64,000 nt of DNA from Rhodanobacteraceae bacterium. GTDB taxonomy: Bacteria > Pseudomonadota > Gammaproteobacteria > Xanthomonadales > Rhodanobacteraceae. The stretch is taken from assembly GCA_004299705.1 (NCBI GenBank), contig SCQS01000067.1:1-64000 (forward strand), written 5' to 3'. The notes below the pieces were generated by a model. It worked only from the letters and a program-made list of their open reading frames with translations, did no database searches and was not told the DNA's origin. The translations under genes and the position numbers were made by a program. Shown piece after piece: positions 16,215 to 27,544 of this stretch (its first letter is position 1; each line of letters begins with the position of its first letter).

Positions 16215-17629
16215 ACGCGCCCCGCACCCTGTTCGAGAAAATCTGGGACGCCCACGTCGTTGCGCCCGAAACCACCGATACGCCTGCGGTCCTCTACGTC
16301 GACCTGCAGCTCGTGCACGAAGTCACCTCGCCGCAGGCGTTCGACGTATTGCGCGCGCAGGGGCTGAAACTGCGCCGCCCGGATCGCACGCTGGCGACGC
16401 TGGATCATTCGATCCCGACGCTGCCGGCAAGCGGTAACGGCGAGCGGCCGTATGCCACGCCCGCAGCCAAGGCGCAGGTCGCGCGACTGGAAACCAACTG
16501 CCGCGAGTTCGGCATCGAACTGCATGGCTGGAACAGCAGCGAGCGCGGCATCGTGCATGTGATCGGCCCGGAATTGGGGGCCACCCAACCGGGCATGACC
16601 ATCGTCTGTGGCGACAGCCATACCTCCACGCATGGCGCGTTCGGCGCGCTGGCGTTCGGCATCGGCACCACCGAAGTCGGCCACGTGCTGGCCACGCAAT
16701 GCCTGTTGCAGCGCAAGCCGAAAACGCTGGCGATCCACGTGGACGGCGAGCTGCCGCCGGGCGTGGGCGCGAAAGACCTGATCCTGCACATCATCGGCCG
16801 GATCGGCGTGAACGGCGGCACCGGCCACGTGATCGAGTACCGCGGCGCGGCCATCGAGAAGCTGTCGATGGAGGCGCGCATGACGGTGTGCAACATGTCG
16901 ATCGAAGCCGGCGCGCGTGCCGGCCTGATCGCACCGGATGACACCACCTTTGCATGGCTGCAGGGTCGCGCACGCGTGCCGCATGGCGCCGCGTGGGACG
17001 CGGCCGTCGCGAAGTGGAGCGCGCTGAAGACCGACGCTGGCGCGCGCTACGACCGCGAGGTGCACATCGACGCGCGCGAGGTGAAACCCACGGTCACCTA
17101 CGGCACCCATCCGGGCATGGCGCTCGCGCTGGATGCGCCGGTTCCCGCCGCGCGCGACGCCATCGAGCAGCGCGCGCTGGATTACATGCAGGCCGCCGCC
17201 GGCAAACCGATGCAGGGCACGCCGGTGGACGTGGTGTTCGTCGGCAGCTGCACCAACGGGCGCCTGCCGGACTTGCGCGAAGCCGCGCACGTGCTGCGCG
17301 GCCGGCGCGTCGCGAAGGGGGTGCGCATGCTGGTGGTGCCGGGCTCCGAAGCGGTGCGCCGCGCCGCCGAAGCCGAAGGCCTGCACGAAGTGTTCCGCGC
17401 CGCCGGCGCCGAATGGCGCGAGCCGGGTTGCTCGATGTGCATCGCGATGAACGGCGACATGGCGCAACCGGGGCAACTGGTCGTCTCGACGTCCAACCGC
17501 AACTTCGAAGGCCGTCAGGGCAAGGGCGCGCGCACCGTGTTGGCCAGCCCCGCCACCGCCGCCGCGTCAGCCGTGGCCGGCGTGATCGCCGATCCGCGCG
17601 CATACCCGCAACAGGAGCGAGCCGCATGA
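16211..17629 (+). CDS. leuC: 3-Isopropylmalate dehydratase large subunit
   Basis: A 472-residue aconitase-family subunit. With LeuD it isomerises 2- to 3-isopropylmalate using a 4Fe-4S cluster. Cluster and active-site motifs are visible: [33 protein letters not shown] (cluster Cys) and [11 protein letters not shown] (two further Cys). Length equals the family norm (about 466-475). Its ATG overlaps the leuA stop and its stop overlaps leuD, so all three are coupled. Confidence 0.97.
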
Positions 17630-18210
17630 AACCCGTCACCCGCATCCACTCGCGCACCGCCGTGCTGGCGGACGAGAACATCGATACCGACCGCATCATC
17701 CCGGCACGCTTCCTCACCACCACCACGCGCGAAGGCCTGGGCCGTGTCTGCTTCAACGACTGGCGTTACCTGCCCGACGGCAGCGACAACCCCGCCTTCC
17801 CGTTGAACCGGCCGGAAGCGAAGGGCTGCGCGATCCTCGTCGCGGGACGCAACTTCGGCTGCGGTTCCTCGCGCGAACACGCGCCATGGGCGCTGCTGGA
17901 CTACGGCATCCGCGCGGTGCTGTCGAGTGAAATCGCGGACATCTTCCGCAACAACGCGCTGAAGAACGGCCTGCTCGCGATCGTGGTCGCCGAAGCCGAG
18001 CACCACTGGCTGCTCGACAACCCCGGCGTCGATCTGTCCATCGACGTGCGCGAACAAACGATCACCCTGCCCGGCGGCAAGGCTTTTCGTTTCGAACTCG
18101 AGCCGTTCGCGCGCCACTGCCTGCTGGAAGGCGTCGACCAGCTTGGATTCCTGCTGCAGCACGCCGACGCCATCACTGCCTACGAACAACACCTGGAGCA
18201 AGCCGCATGA
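17626..18210 (+). CDS. leuD: 3-Isopropylmalate dehydratase small subunit
   Basis: A 194-residue swivelling-domain partner of LeuC. Typical motifs are [14 protein letters not shown] near the N-terminus and [17 protein letters not shown] in the middle, which close over the substrate. The ATG at 17626 overlaps the leuC stop (ATGA) and is preceded by AGGAG. Its own stop overlaps leuB. Length is slightly under the 200-215 typical of many proteobacteria but complete. Confidence 0.96.
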   Translation: MKPVTRIHSRTAVLADENIDTDRIIPARFLTTTTREGLGRVCFNDWRYLPDGSDNPAFPLNRPEAKGCAILVAGRNFGCGSSREHAPWALLDYGIRAVLSSEIADIFRNNALKNGLLAIVVAEAEHHWLLDNPGVDLSIDVREQTITLPGGKAFRFELEPFARHCLLEGVDQLGFLLQHADAITAYEQHLEQAA

Positions 18211-19298
18211 AAGCAATGATCGTCACCCTTCCCGGCGACGGCGTCGGCCCCGAGGTCACCGCCGTGGCGGTGGCCGTGTTGAATGCGGTGGCCGAACAGT
18301 ACGGCCATGAATTCACGTTCAAGGAACACCTGATGGGCGGCTGCGCCATCGACGCCACCGGCGAGCCGCTGCCGGCCGCGACGCTGACCGCGTGCAAGTC
18401 CGCCGATGCGGTGTTGCTGGGCGCGGTCGGCGGACCGAAGTGGTCCGACCCGAATGCCGAAGTGCGCCCGGAACAGGGGCTGCTGGGTTTGCGCGCCGCG
18501 CTCGGCGTGTACGCCAACCTGCGCCCGCTCGTGGTGCATCCCGCGCTGGCGGCGTTGTCGCCGTTGAAGGCCGATCGTCTTGAAGCCGTGGACGTGCTGT
18601 TCGTGCGCGAATTGACCGGCGGTGCCTACTTCGGCGCCAAGACCCGCAGCGCCGACACCGCGACCGACGAATGCAAATACACCACCGCCGAAGTCGAGCG
18701 CGTGGCCCGGCGTGCGTTCGAGCTCGCGCGCGGCCGCCGCAAGCACCTCACCTCGGTGGACAAGGCCAACGTGCTGGAAACCTCGCGGTTGTGGCGCAGC
18801 ACGGTGACTCGCGTCGCCGCCGATTACCCCGACGTGACACTCGAACACCAGCTGGTCGATTCGATGGCGATGCTGTTGCTGGCGCGGCCCGGCCACTACG
18901 ACGTGGTGGTTACCGAGAACCTGTTCGGCGACATCCTCACCGACGAGGCCGCGGCCATCGCGGGCTCGCTGGGCCTGCTGCCGTCGGCGTCGCTGGGCGA
19001 AGGCAAGCTCGGGATCTACGAGCCGATCCACGGCTCGGCCCCCGACATCGCGGGGAAAGGCCTCGCCGATCCGGTCGGCACGATCCTGTCCGCAGCCCTG
19101 CTGTTGCGGCACTCGCTGGACCTGGAAATGGAAGCGGCGGCGATCGAGGCGGCGGTCGGCGAGGTGCTGGCGCAGGGCCCGCACACGCGCGATCTCGGCG
19201 GCAATGCAAGTACGCGCGACGTATGCGGCGCGGTGCTGGCCAACCTGCAGCGCGCAGCCGCGCCTGTCGTATCGCGCGCCCAACGCGCGTTCGGTTGA
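18207..19298 (+). CDS. leuB: 3-Isopropylmalate dehydrogenase
   Basis: A 363-residue NAD-dependent enzyme that oxidises and decarboxylates 3-isopropylmalate. Family features: [10 protein letters not shown] (about 6-15), [21 protein letters not shown], the substrate/metal stretch [20 protein letters not shown], and [14 protein letters not shown] for the nucleotide site. Length matches LeuB (about 355-365). Its ATG overlaps the leuD stop. It completes the leucine branch of the operon before the ilv genes begin 11 bases later. Confidence 0.97.
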   Translation: MKAMIVTLPGDGVGPEVTAVAVAVLNAVAEQYGHEFTFKEHLMGGCAIDATGEPLPAATLTACKSADAVLLGAVGGPKWSDPNAEVRPEQGLLGLRAALGVYANLRPLVVHPALAALSPLKADRLEAVDVLFVRELTGGAYFGAKTRSADTATDECKYTTAEVERVARRAFELARGRRKHLTSVDKANVLETSRLWRSTVTRVAADYPDVTLEHQLVDSMAMLLLARPGHYDVVVTENLFGDILTDEAAAIAGSLGLLPSASLGEGKLGIYEPIHGSAPDIAGKGLADPVGTILSAALLLRHSLDLEMEAAAIEAAVGEVLAQGPHTRDLGGNASTRDVCGAVLANLQRAAAPVVSRAQRAFG

Positions 19299-19309
19299 GG
19301 GAGATCGCG

Positions 19310-21007
19310 ATGCGCAGTGACGTCATCAAGAGCGGCCCCGATCGTGCCCCCGCGCGCGCGATGCTGCGCGCCACCGGCCTCGATGGCGACGCCATCCGCA
19401 AGCCGTTGGTCGCGGTGGTGCACACCTGGTCGGATGTCAGCCCCTGCAACCTCAACCATCGCGAGCTTGCGGAACAAGTCGCGGCCGGCATCCGCGCGGC
19501 CGGCGGCACGCCGATCGAGTTCAACACCATCGCAGTCACCGATGGCATCGCGATGGGCACCGCGGGCATGCGCTATTCGCTGGTCAGCCGCGAGATCATC
19601 ACTGATTCGATCGAGGCGGCGGTGGAAGGCCATTGCCTCGACGCGATGGTGGTGCTGTGCGGCTGCGACAAGACCATTCCCGCCGCGGCGATGGCGATGG
19701 TGCGGCTGGATATTCCCAGCGTCGCGCTGTACGGCGGCACCATCGCGCACGGCACCCACGACGGCCATCCGATCACCATCCAGCAGGTGTTCGAGGCGGT
19801 CGGCGCGCACGGCGCCGGCAAGATCGACGATGCCGAACTGACGCGTGTGGAATGCGACGCCTGCTGCGGCGCCGGTGCCTGCGGTGGCCAGTTCACCGCC
19901 AACACCATGGCGATGGTGCTGACCACGCTCGGCCTTTCGCCCATGGGCCTCAACGACATTCCCGCCACGCATCCGGCCAAGGGCGCGGCTGCGTACCGCT
20001 GCGGCGAACTGGTGATGGAATGCCTGCGCGCCGATCGCCGCCCCAGCGCGATGCTGACGCGCAGCGCGTTCCGCAACGCCGCGCGCATGGTCGCGGCGAC
20101 GGCCGGTTCCACCAACGCGGTGCTGCACCTGCTGGCAATCGCGCGCGAGGCCGGCGTCGAGTGGTCGCTGGAAGATTTCGAGCCCGCATCCAGACACACG
20201 CCGGTGATCGCCGACCTGCTGCCGGGTGGCCGCTACACCGCGGTCGAGTTGTTTGGCGCCGGCGGCGTTGCGCGCGTCGCCCAGGAATTGATTGCGGCCG
20301 GCATGCTGGACGACACCCCGACCGTCACCGGCCATTCGCTGTTCACGGAAACGGCGGCAGCGCCGCGCGCGGAAAAGCAGGACGTGGTGCACACGGTCAA
20401 TGCACCGTTCAAGCCGCGCGGCGGTTATTCGATCCTGTACGGCAACCTCGCTCCGGAAGGTTGCGTGCTGAAGATCCCGCGCGAAGGCGGCCACTTCGAA
20501 GGCACCGCGCGGGTGTTCGAAAGCGAGGAAGACGCGTTCGAGGCCGTACAGCACGACCGCATCCATGCGGGCGACGTCGTGGTGATCCGCAACGAAGGCC
20601 CGGCCGGCGGCCCCGGCATGCGCGAGATGTTGGGCGTCACGGCGGCCTTGATCGGACGCGGGCTGGGCCACGACGTCGCATTGATCACCGACGGGCGCTT
20701 TTCCGGCGCGACCCACGGTTTCATGGTTGGTCACGTTGCCCCGGAAGCCGCGCGCGGCGGCCCGATCGCGTTGCTGCGCGACGGCGATCCCGTCGTGATC
20801 GATGCCGCCCACCGTGAGCTGCGCACCAGCGCCGACCTTGCAAGCCGCCGCGCGAACTGGAAACCGCCCGAACCAAAAGTCACCCGCGGCGCATTGGCCA
20901 AGTTCGCGCGCCTCGTCGGCTCCGCTTCCCACGGCGCCACCACCCAACTCGACCAGACCCATCCCACCCGCCCCCGCATCGCAACCACCGAAGGAGTCAC
21001 CACATGA
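19310..21007 (+). CDS. ilvD: Dihydroxy-acid dehydratase
   Basis: A 565-residue Fe-S enzyme that dehydrates the dihydroxy acids of the valine and isoleucine pathways. The three cluster cysteines are expected in SPCNLNH, GCDKT and [11 protein letters not shown], all present, as is [12 protein letters not shown] near the C-terminus. The length fits the shorter IlvD subgroup (about 560-575). The ATG at 19310 follows GAGGGAGA. The gene follows leuB by 11 bases and overlaps ilvC as ATGA. The C-terminal 35 residues are Thr/His/Pro-rich and probably disordered. A related but distinct dehydratase, edd, lies at 34711-36636. Confidence 0.95.
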   Translation: MRSDVIKSGPDRAPARAMLRATGLDGDAIRKPLVAVVHTWSDVSPCNLNHRELAEQVAAGIRAAGGTPIEFNTIAVTDGIAMGTAGMRYSLVSREIITDSIEAAVEGHCLDAMVVLCGCDKTIPAAAMAMVRLDIPSVALYGGTIAHGTHDGHPITIQQVFEAVGAHGAGKIDDAELTRVECDACCGAGACGGQFTANTMAMVLTTLGLSPMGLNDIPATHPAKGAAAYRCGELVMECLRADRRPSAMLTRSAFRNAARMVAATAGSTNAVLHLLAIAREAGVEWSLEDFEPASRHTPVIADLLPGGRYTAVELFGAGGVARVAQELIAAGMLDDTPTVTGHSLFTETAAAPRAEKQDVVHTVNAPFKPRGGYSILYGNLAPEGCVLKIPREGGHFEGTARVFESEEDAFEAVQHDRIHAGDVVVIRNEGPAGGPGMREMLGVTAALIGRGLGHDVALITDGRFSGATHGFMVGHVAPEAARGGPIALLRDGDPVVIDAAHRELRTSADLASRRANWKPPEPKVTRGALAKFARLVGSASHGATTQLDQTHPTRPRIATTEGVTT

Positions 21008-22014
21008 GCACCCAGAACCATTCCCTCGCCAAGTCCCGCATCGCCGTGCTTGGTTACGGCAGCCAGGGACGCGCCCACGCCCTCAACCTGCGCGACTCCG
21101 GCCTCGATGTCGTGGTCGGCGTGCGCCAGGGCGGCCCGTCGTGGCAGCGCGCCCGCGACGAAGGCTTCAAGGTCGCCGAACCGGCCGAGGCGGTGACCGG
21201 CGCCGATCTCGTCGCGGTGCTGACGCCCGACATGGTGCAGCCGAAGTTGTACGAGGACGCGATCAAGCCCAACCTCAAGCCCGGCGCGGCGTTGCTGTTC
21301 GCGCACGGTTTCAACATCCACTTCGGCCAGATCAAGCCGCGCGCCGACGTCGACGTGGTGATGGTGGCGCCGAAGGGGCCCGGTGCCCTGGTGCGCAGCG
21401 AATACGAACGCGGCCGCGGCGTGCCGTGCCTGTTCGCGGTCGCGCAGGATGCCAGCGGCCATGCCGAGGTCATGGCGCGTGCCTACGCCGATGGCATCGG
21501 CGGCGGTCGCGCGATGCTCATCAAGACCGACTTCAAGGAAGAAACCGAAACGGATTTGTTCGGCGAACAGGCCGTGCTGTGCGGCGGTGCCAGCGCGCTG
21601 GTGCAGGCCGGATTCGAGACCCTGGTCGAAGCCGGTTACCAACCGGAAATCGCCTACTACGAAGTGTTCCACGAATTGAAATTGATCGTGGACCTGTTCT
21701 ACGAAGGCGGCATCGCGAAGATGCTGCAGTACATCTCCGAAACCGCGCAGTACGGCGATTTCGTCAGCGGCCCGCGCGTGATCGACGCCGGCGTGAAGGC
21801 GCGCATGCAGGAAGTGCTGAAGGAAATCCAGGACGGCACCTTCGCCAGGAACTGGACGGCCGAATACGCGGCTGGCCTGCCCAACTACAAGCGCTACAAG
21901 CAGGCCGACCTCGACCACCCGATCGAGAAGGTCGGCGCCGCACTGCGCGCGCGCATGTCGTGGCTGCAACCCGACGCGCCCAAGGCGGCCGAACCGCTCA
22001 GGAAGGTTGGGTGA
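21004..22014 (+). CDS. ilvC: Ketol-acid reductoisomerase, class I
   Basis: A 336-residue NADPH-dependent enzyme for the second common step of valine and isoleucine synthesis. The Rossmann motif is [13 protein letters not shown] (17-29). KARI-domain features include [30 protein letters not shown] (metal-binding Asp/Glu) and [17 protein letters not shown]. Class I length (about 330-340) without the duplicated C-terminal domain of E. coli IlvC. It overlaps the ilvD stop. Confidence 0.97.
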   Translation: MSTQNHSLAKSRIAVLGYGSQGRAHALNLRDSGLDVVVGVRQGGPSWQRARDEGFKVAEPAEAVTGADLVAVLTPDMVQPKLYEDAIKPNLKPGAALLFAHGFNIHFGQIKPRADVDVVMVAPKGPGALVRSEYERGRGVPCLFAVAQDASGHAEVMARAYADGIGGGRAMLIKTDFKEETETDLFGEQAVLCGGASALVQAGFETLVEAGYQPEIAYYEVFHELKLIVDLFYEGGIAKMLQYISETAQYGDFVSGPRVIDAGVKARMQEVLKEIQDGTFARNWTAEYAAGLPNYKRYKQADLDHPIEKVGAALRARMSWLQPDAPKAAEPLRKVG

Positions 22015-22054
22015 GGTCTTGCCTTCAAACCCGCAAACGCAAACGAGGTCCGCC

Positions 22055-22399
22055 ATGAAACGCTTCCACATCGCCCTGGCCGTCGCCGACCTGGACGCTT
22101 CCATCAACGATTACAGCGCGCGCCTGGGCCAACCTCCGCAGGCCGTGGTCACGGGCACTTACGCCATGTGGCGAACCGGCCAGCTGAATTTCTCCATCCG
22201 CCAGCAACCCGAGCGCAGCGGCCAGTTGTGCAATTTCGGATTCGAGGACGATGACGCCATGGGCTTCAGCTCGGAAGTCGATATCAACGGCATCCCCTGG
22301 GAGCGTTTCTCCTCGGTCGAACAGGATCTGCAGGTGATCCTGACCTATGGCGTGCCGGTGCATCCGATGCCCACCGAGGATGACCTGATCCGCAACTGA
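22055..22399 (+). CDS. VOC-family (glyoxalase-fold) protein inside the ilv operon
   Basis: A 114-residue single-domain protein. The N-terminus MKRFHIALAVADLDASINDYSARLG is the typical first beta-alpha unit of vicinal oxygen chelate proteins. A later stretch, WRTGQLNFSIRQQPERSGQL, fits the expected pattern of strands. The ATG at 22055 has GAGG 6 bases before it, 40 bases after the ilvC stop. Its role next to acetohydroxyacid enzymes is unknown; it may protect against or process a reactive dicarbonyl. It could also be an unrelated passenger. Confidence 0.75.
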   Translation: MKRFHIALAVADLDASINDYSARLGQPPQAVVTGTYAMWRTGQLNFSIRQQPERSGQLCNFGFEDDDAMGFSSEVDINGIPWERFSSVEQDLQVILTYGVPVHPMPTEDDLIRN

Positions 22400-22440
22400 C
22401 GGGCGCACCGCCCGTCATCCCGGCGAAGGCCGGGATCCAG
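22400..22440. repeat. Two-hairpin intergenic repeat, family C
   Basis: Two adjacent hairpins, CGGGCG/CGCCCG (22400-22405 with 22409-22414) and ATCCCGGC/GCCGGGAT (22417-22424 with 22429-22436), begin one base after the VOC stop. The CGTCATCCCGGCGAAGGCCG core belongs to a dispersed repeat type common in proteobacteria. Neither hairpin has a T run, so it need not end transcription of ilvB, which starts 22 bases later. Confidence 0.75.
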
Positions 22441-22461
22441 CGTCTTTCCCATGAGCTCACC

Positions 22462-24330
22462 GTGACCGCGATGCCCCAAACCCTTGCCGCAGCACCTGCC
22501 CCCGACTGCCACCCACGCGCGGGCGTGGCCATGACCGGCGCCGACGTGGTGGTGCGGGTACTCGCGGACGAAGGCGTGGAGGTGCTGTTCGGATACTCCG
22601 GCGGCGCGATCCTGCCGGTGTACGACGCGGTGTTTCGTCACAACGCCGAACACGGCAACGGCGATGGACGCGACGCCATGCCGCTGGTGGTGCCGGCCAA
22701 CGAGCAGGGCGCGGGTTTCATGGCCTCGGGTTACGCACGCGCGTCGGGCAAGGTCGGCGTGGTCGTCGTCACCTCGGGACCGGGCGCCACCAACACGGTG
22801 ACGCCGGTGCGCGACGCGATGGCCGATTCGATCCCGATGGTGGTGATCTGCGGCCAGGTGCCGACCGCGTCGCTGGGCAGCGATGCCTTCCAGGAAGCGC
22901 CGGTCAGCAACATCATGGGCGCCTGTGCCAAGCACGTGTTCCTGGTGACCGATCCCGGACAACTGGAAGCAACCGTGCGCACCGCTTTCGAGATCGCGCG
23001 CAGCGGGCGCCCCGGCCCGGTGGTGGTGGACATCCCGAAGGACGTGCAGAACGCGAAGCTCAGCTACGACGGCAACTGCCGCCTGCCGATCCCGGGCTAT
23101 CGCGCGCGGCTGCGCGCGGTCGAGCAGGCGCGCCTGGGCGATGATGCTTGCGCCGCCTTCTTCGCTGCGCTGGCCCAAGCCCGGCGCCCGCTGATTTACG
23201 CGGGCGGCGGCGTGATCGCGGGCGCCGCTGCACCTGCGCTGCGCGCGTTCGTCGACGCGTTCGGAGTGCCGGTGACGACCACGCTGATGGGCCTGGGCGG
23301 TTTCGACACCACGCATCCGCTGGCGCTGCACATGCTGGGCATGCACGGCACCGCCTACGCCAACTATGCGGTGGAGGATTGCGATTTCCTGCTGGCACTG
23401 GGTGCCCGCTTCGACGATCGCGTGGCCGGCGCGCCCGGCAAGTTCGCGCCGTGCGCCAGGTTCATCGCGCAGATCGACATCGATCCCGCCGAGGTCGGCA
23501 AGGTCAAGCGGGTCCACTGGCACCACGTCGGCCCGCTGGCCGCCGCGCTCGAGCGCCTGACGGCGCATGGCCGCGCGCACGGCACCCGGCTTTCGCTCGC
23601 CGACTGGCAAGCGCATGTCGCGCGGCTGAAGCGTGACCACGCGATGAACTATGACCGCGCGAGCCCGTTGGTCCAGCCGCAGGCGGTGATCGAGGCGATC
23701 AATCGAATCACGCAAGGCCGCGCCATCGTCGGTACCGGCGTCGGCCAGCACCAGATGTGGGCGGCGCAGTACTTCGATTTCCGCGCACCACGGCAGTGGC
23801 TCACTTCCGGCTCGATGGGCACGATGGGCTTCGGCTTGCCGGCGGCGATCGGCGCGCAGTTCGCGCGCCCCGATGCGCTGGTGATCGACATCGACGGCGA
23901 CGGCAGCATCCGCATGAACCTCGGCGAGCTCGAAACCGTCACCACCTGCGGCCTGCCGCTGAAAGTCGTGCTGCTCAACAACGGCGGCGACGGCATGGTG
24001 CGGCAGTGGCAGAAGCTGTATTTCGGGCAGCGTTTCGCGGGCTCCGACAAAAGCCTGCGTCGCAAGGATTTCGTCAAGGCCGCCGAGGCCGACGGCTTCG
24101 AGTGGGTGCGGCGACTCGCCGACAAGGCCGCGTTGGAATCGACCATCAGCGAGTTCCTCGCCTTCGATGGCCCGGCGTTCCTGGAAGTGATGATCGACCC
24201 CGAGGCCGGCGTGTATCCGATGGTGGGGCCGGGCGCCAGCTACGCGCAGATGGTCACCGGCGATTTCATCGCGGCACGTGAGGGGGATTCGACTGTGATG
24301 GAAGCCGCGCCGGTCGATTCGATGTTTTGA
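22462..24330 (+). CDS. ilvB: Acetolactate synthase large subunit
   Basis: A 622-residue ThDP enzyme making acetolactate and acetohydroxybutyrate. The activating glutamate is in PANEQGAGF (about Glu81), followed by TSGPGATNTVTPV. The C-terminal ThDP/Mg motif runs from IDIDGDGSIRMN to LLNNGGDG, and GMVRQWQKLYF matches the AHAS family. Length is above the usual 550-590, from an Ala/Pro-rich N-terminus and an extended tail. A GTG at 22462 is used; ATG at 22471 is possible and neither has a strong binding site. ilvM follows after 17 bases. Whether it is ilvB, ilvG or ilvI is a naming choice. Confidence 0.94.
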   Translation: MTAMPQTLAAAPAPDCHPRAGVAMTGADVVVRVLADEGVEVLFGYSGGAILPVYDAVFRHNAEHGNGDGRDAMPLVVPANEQGAGFMASGYARASGKVGVVVVTSGPGATNTVTPVRDAMADSIPMVVICGQVPTASLGSDAFQEAPVSNIMGACAKHVFLVTDPGQLEATVRTAFEIARSGRPGPVVVDIPKDVQNAKLSYDGNCRLPIPGYRARLRAVEQARLGDDACAAFFAALAQARRPLIYAGGGVIAGAAAPALRAFVDAFGVPVTTTLMGLGGFDTTHPLALHMLGMHGTAYANYAVEDCDFLLALGARFDDRVAGAPGKFAPCARFIAQIDIDPAEVGKVKRVHWHHVGPLAAALERLTAHGRAHGTRLSLADWQAHVARLKRDHAMNYDRASPLVQPQAVIEAINRITQGRAIVGTGVGQHQMWAAQYFDFRAPRQWLTSGSMGTMGFGLPAAIGAQFARPDALVIDIDGDGSIRMNLGELETVTTCGLPLKVVLLNNGGDGMVRQWQKLYFGQRFAGSDKSLRRKDFVKAAEADGFEWVRRLADKAALESTISEFLAFDGPAFLEVMIDPEAGVYPMVGPGASYAQMVTGDFIAAREGDSTVMEAAPVDSMF

Positions 24331-24347
24331 TGACGTGGAGCCTTGCC

Positions 24348-24674
24348 ATGAAACACACCCTGTCCATCCTGTTGCAGAACGAAGCCGGTGCGCTGGCGCG
24401 CGTGGCGGGGCTGTTCGCCGCACGCCACGTCAACATCGACACCCTCACCGTGGCGCCCACCCACGAGCCCGCGATCTCGCACCTCACCGTGGTGATCCAT
24501 GGCGGCGAGGCCACGCTGGAGCAGATCGTGCGGCAAACCCGCAAGCTGGTCGACGTGATCAGCGTGCGCAGTCTCGGCCAGCTCTGTGACGTCGGTTATC
24601 TCGCGGGCGAAGCCGTGCGCAGCAACGCGCATGGCCATGCGGACAACCATGGCAAGTGGCAACAAAGTGTTTGA
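24348..24674 (+). CDS. ilvM: Acetolactate synthase small subunit, single-ACT form
   Basis: A 108-residue protein with one ACT domain, starting MKHTLSILLQNEAGALARVAG and continuing to HVNIDTLTVAPT and ISHLTVVI. In the family this subunit stabilises the large subunit and can bring in valine feedback. The second, C-terminal domain of IlvN/IlvH (about 160 residues) is missing, so it is closer to IlvM. The ATG at 24348 follows GGAG. It is the last gene of the operon; a hairpin with a T run follows at 24732. Confidence 0.88.
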   Translation: MKHTLSILLQNEAGALARVAGLFAARHVNIDTLTVAPTHEPAISHLTVVIHGGEATLEQIVRQTRKLVDVISVRSLGQLCDVGYLAGEAVRSNAHGHADNHGKWQQSV

Positions 24675-24731
24675 CACGCGCTGTGGTGGAGTGTGGTCTG
24701 CAGACGCGCCGGAGGCACACGCGTCCGGTGC

Positions 24732-24754
24732 ACGCCGGCTTCAACCGGTGTTTT
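24732..24754 (+). terminator. Terminator of the leu/ilv operon
   Basis: A 7-base-pair stem with one G-U pair (24732-24738 with 24745-24751) and loop CTTCAA runs into TTTT at 24751-24754. It overlaps the last codons of the convergent ppc gene, so the two transcripts share this spot. Confidence 0.6.
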
Positions 24755-27446
24755 GCAGGCCCTGCGCGACGCCGTTGACGCAGGCCACCAGGGCGCGCAG
24801 CAAGCCGTCGTCCTTGCCGTCGCCGGCACGCCAGCGGCGCAACAGATCCACCTGCAACATGCTGATCGGATCGATGTAGGGGTTGCGCAAGCGGATTGAC
24901 AGGGCCAGTCGCGGTTCGTGCTGCAATAACGCGTCGGTGCCCTTGAGCCTGAGCAGCCAGCGCCGGGTGCGCGCGAACTCGGCGCGGATCAGCTCGAAGA
25001 ATTCCGGGTGCAGCGGGCCGGCCAACTGCGAGAAGGCTTCGGCGATGTCGAGGTCGCACTTGGCCAGCAGCATTTCCACGTCGTCCAGCACGTTGGCAAG
25101 GAACGGCCAGTCGCGCGCCATCTCGGCCAGTGTCGACTCACCGAAAGCCTCGACGCCGTGCTCGAGCGCGCTGCCGAGGCCGTACCAACCGGTGATGATG
25201 GAGCGACATTGCGTCCACGAGAACACCCACGGTATCGCGCGCAGGTCTTCGACGCCGCGCATGCTGCGCCGGCTGGCGGGACGCGAACTCATGGTCATGC
25301 GCTCGATCACGTCGATGGGCGTCGCCGCGCGGAAGTATTCGACGAAACCGGGGCGCTCGACCAGTGCGCGGTAGGCGTCGCGGCTGCGCGCGGCCAGCAC
25401 GCCCATGCGTTCGCGCCATGCCTGTTCGCGCGGCTCCGGCGCGCGTGGCCGCAGGCTGGCGCGCAGGGCCGCGCCCACGGTCTGCTCGAGATTGCGCAGG
25501 GCCAGCGCGCGGATGCCGTACTTGCGGTGGATCACCTCGCCCTGCTCGGTCATGCGCAGGCGCCCGGCCACGGCCCCGCGCGGCGAAGCCATCAAGGCCG
25601 GCGTCACCTTGCCGCCGCCGCGACTGGCGGAACCGCCGCGGCCGTGGAAGAAAGTGAGGCCGATGCCGGCCTCGCTGGCCACCTCCAGCAATTCGACTTG
25701 CGCGCACTGCAAGGCCCAGCGTGCTGCGAGGATGCCGCCGTCCTTGGCGCTGTCGGAATAGCCCAGCATCACCAGTTGGCGATCACCCCGACGCGCGAGG
25801 TGCGCGCGGTAGACCGGGTCGTCCAGCAGCGCGCGCAGGCTGGACGCGGCGTGCTTCAGGTCATCGACGGTTTCGAACAGCGGGCCGATGTCGAGCGGCA
25901 CCGCGTCGTCCTCGACCAGTCCGCCGTGACGCGCCAGCGCGAGCACCGCCAGCACGTCGGCGGCCGAGCGCGCCATCGAGATGATGTACGGGCCGGTGGC
26001 ATCGGGGCCGTAGCGGCGGCGCGCGTCGGCCAGCGTCGCGAACACGGCATGCAGGCGTTCGACCGCGGCGTCGCTGTGCGCGGCGAACGTCGCTTCGCCC
26101 GCGGCCAGCGCGCGCAGGCGCGTAGCGCGATCGGCGGGCGCACGCGCCGCCCATTCGGGATCGTCCAGCAACACCGCCAGCACGTCGTCGTGCACGCGCG
26201 CGTCCTGGCGCACGTCCAGTCGAGCCAGATGGAAGCCGAAGGTGCGCACGCGCCAGTGCAAGCGGCGCACGCCGAACAAGCCCGCGTGCTCGCCCTTGTT
26301 CGCGGCAAGGCTGTCGGCGATCAACGCGACGTCGGCTTCGAACTCGGCGGCATTGGCGTAGCCTTGCGCCTGATCGTCCTCGGTGGCGACCAGGCGCGAC
26401 CGCATCAGCGTCAGCAGGCAACGGTACGGCATGTTGGCGTGGCGCGGCCGGATGCGTGCGGCCGCTTCCGGCAAGCGCCGGCGATAATCCTGCAGGCGTG
26501 CGCGCAGTGCGGCCGAGGTCGTGACGCGATCGTCGGTCTGGCTGAGCAGCCGCCCGAGGCGCGTGCACTCGGCTCGGTAGCGTTCCAGCACCATCGCCCG
26601 TTGTGCGCGCAAGGTCTGGTCAATGGTGTCGGCGCCGACGTTGGGATTGCCGTCCATGTCGCCGCCAACCCACGAGCCGAAGCGCAGCAGGCGTGGCAAC
26701 GCAGGCGTGGTTTGGTAAACCCGCGCGAGTTCGTGTTCCAGCGTTTCGTAGAACACCGGCAATACGCGGTACAGCGGTTCGGCGAGATAAAAACTCACGT
26801 GCTCGAATTCGTCCTGCACGCTGGGCCGGATCGCTGATGCCTCCGCGGTTTGCCAGCCGGCGGTGAGCGCCATGCGCAGTCGCTGGTGATCGACGGCGCG
26901 CTCGCGCGGCGTGCGCGCGGCATCGAAACCCGCCACCAGCGCCTGCACGATGGCCTGTTCCTTCTCCAGCAGCGAACGTCGTACCGCTTCGGTCGGATGC
27001 GCGGTGAACACGGGTTCGACGTCCAGCGTCGCCAGGCAGGCCAGCAATTCCTGCGTGTCCACCCCGCGCGCCTTGAGCGAGGTCAGGACATCGGCCAGCG
27101 ATTCCGGCTGCGGCGCGGCGCTGGCCAACTGATAATCGCGGCGACGGCGGATGCGGTGCACGCGCTCGGCGGTGTTGACGGCGTGGAACCAGGTGGCGAA
27201 AGCGCGCACCAGCGCTTCGGCCGCGCCTGCGTCCAGTTCCTGCAGGGATGACGCGAGCGTGTCCACCGCGCGGCCCTCGCGGCGGCGCCGGATCGCCGCC
27301 GTGCGCAGGTCCTCGACGCGCTGGTAGAAAGCTTCGCCGCCCTGTTCGGCCAGCATCCGGCCGACCAACATGCCGAGATGATGGACGTCTTCGCGCAGCG
27401 GGCCGTCGTGTTGCAGGAAGTCGGGGGCGCGGTCGGGTGTGTCCAT
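24741..27446 (-). CDS. ppc: Phosphoenolpyruvate carboxylase
   Basis: A 901-residue enzyme that carboxylates PEP to oxaloacetate and so feeds aspartate, the precursor of threonine and related amino acids. The catalytic histidine is in [13 protein letters not shown] (His150). Other signatures are [20 protein letters not shown] and [14 protein letters not shown], the glycine loop. The chain ends in QNTG, the usual C-terminus. The ATG at 27446 is chosen because GGAG lies 6 bases upstream; a TTG at 27467 would overlap that site. It is convergent with the ilv operon and separated from gltD by a palindromic element. Confidence 0.97.
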   Translation of the reverse strand: MDTPDRAPDFLQHDGPLREDVHHLGMLVGRMLAEQGGEAFYQRVEDLRTAAIRRRREGRAVDTLASSLQELDAGAAEALVRAFATWFHAVNTAERVHRIRRRRDYQLASAAPQPESLADVLTSLKARGVDTQELLACLATLDVEPVFTAHPTEAVRRSLLEKEQAIVQALVAGFDAARTPRERAVDHQRLRMALTAGWQTAEASAIRPSVQDEFEHVSFYLAEPLYRVLPVFYETLEHELARVYQTTPALPRLLRFGSWVGGDMDGNPNVGADTIDQTLRAQRAMVLERYRAECTRLGRLLSQTDDRVTTSAALRARLQDYRRRLPEAAARIRPRHANMPYRCLLTLMRSRLVATEDDQAQGYANAAEFEADVALIADSLAANKGEHAGLFGVRRLHWRVRTFGFHLARLDVRQDARVHDDVLAVLLDDPEWAARAPADRATRLRALAAGEATFAAHSDAAVERLHAVFATLADARRRYGPDATGPYIISMARSAADVLAVLALARHGGLVEDDAVPLDIGPLFETVDDLKHAASSLRALLDDPVYRAHLARRGDRQLVMLGYSDSAKDGGILAARWALQCAQVELLEVASEAGIGLTFFHGRGGSASRGGGKVTPALMASPRGAVAGRLRMTEQGEVIHRKYGIRALALRNLEQTVGAALRASLRPRAPEPREQAWRERMGVLAARSRDAYRALVERPGFVEYFRAATPIDVIERMTMSSRPASRRSMRGVEDLRAIPWVFSWTQCRSIITGWYGLGSALEHGVEAFGESTLAEMARDWPFLANVLDDVEMLLAKCDLDIAEAFSQLAGPLHPEFFELIRAEFARTRRWLLRLKGTDALLQHEPRLALSIRLRNPYIDPISMLQVDLLRRWRAGDGKDDGLLRALVACVNGVAQGLQNTG

Positions 27447-27544
27447 CGGATTCTCCGGGCGGTTCAATCGGCAAGCTGAAAGAATGGTTGGGCATTGTGC
27501 GGGTATGTGGCTACCAGATTCGCGCTATATGACTACCCTTTTTC

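Noticed and set aside
27447-27467. A TTG start seven codons upstream for ppc
   Set aside because: It overlaps the GGAG binding site that serves the ATG at 27446.
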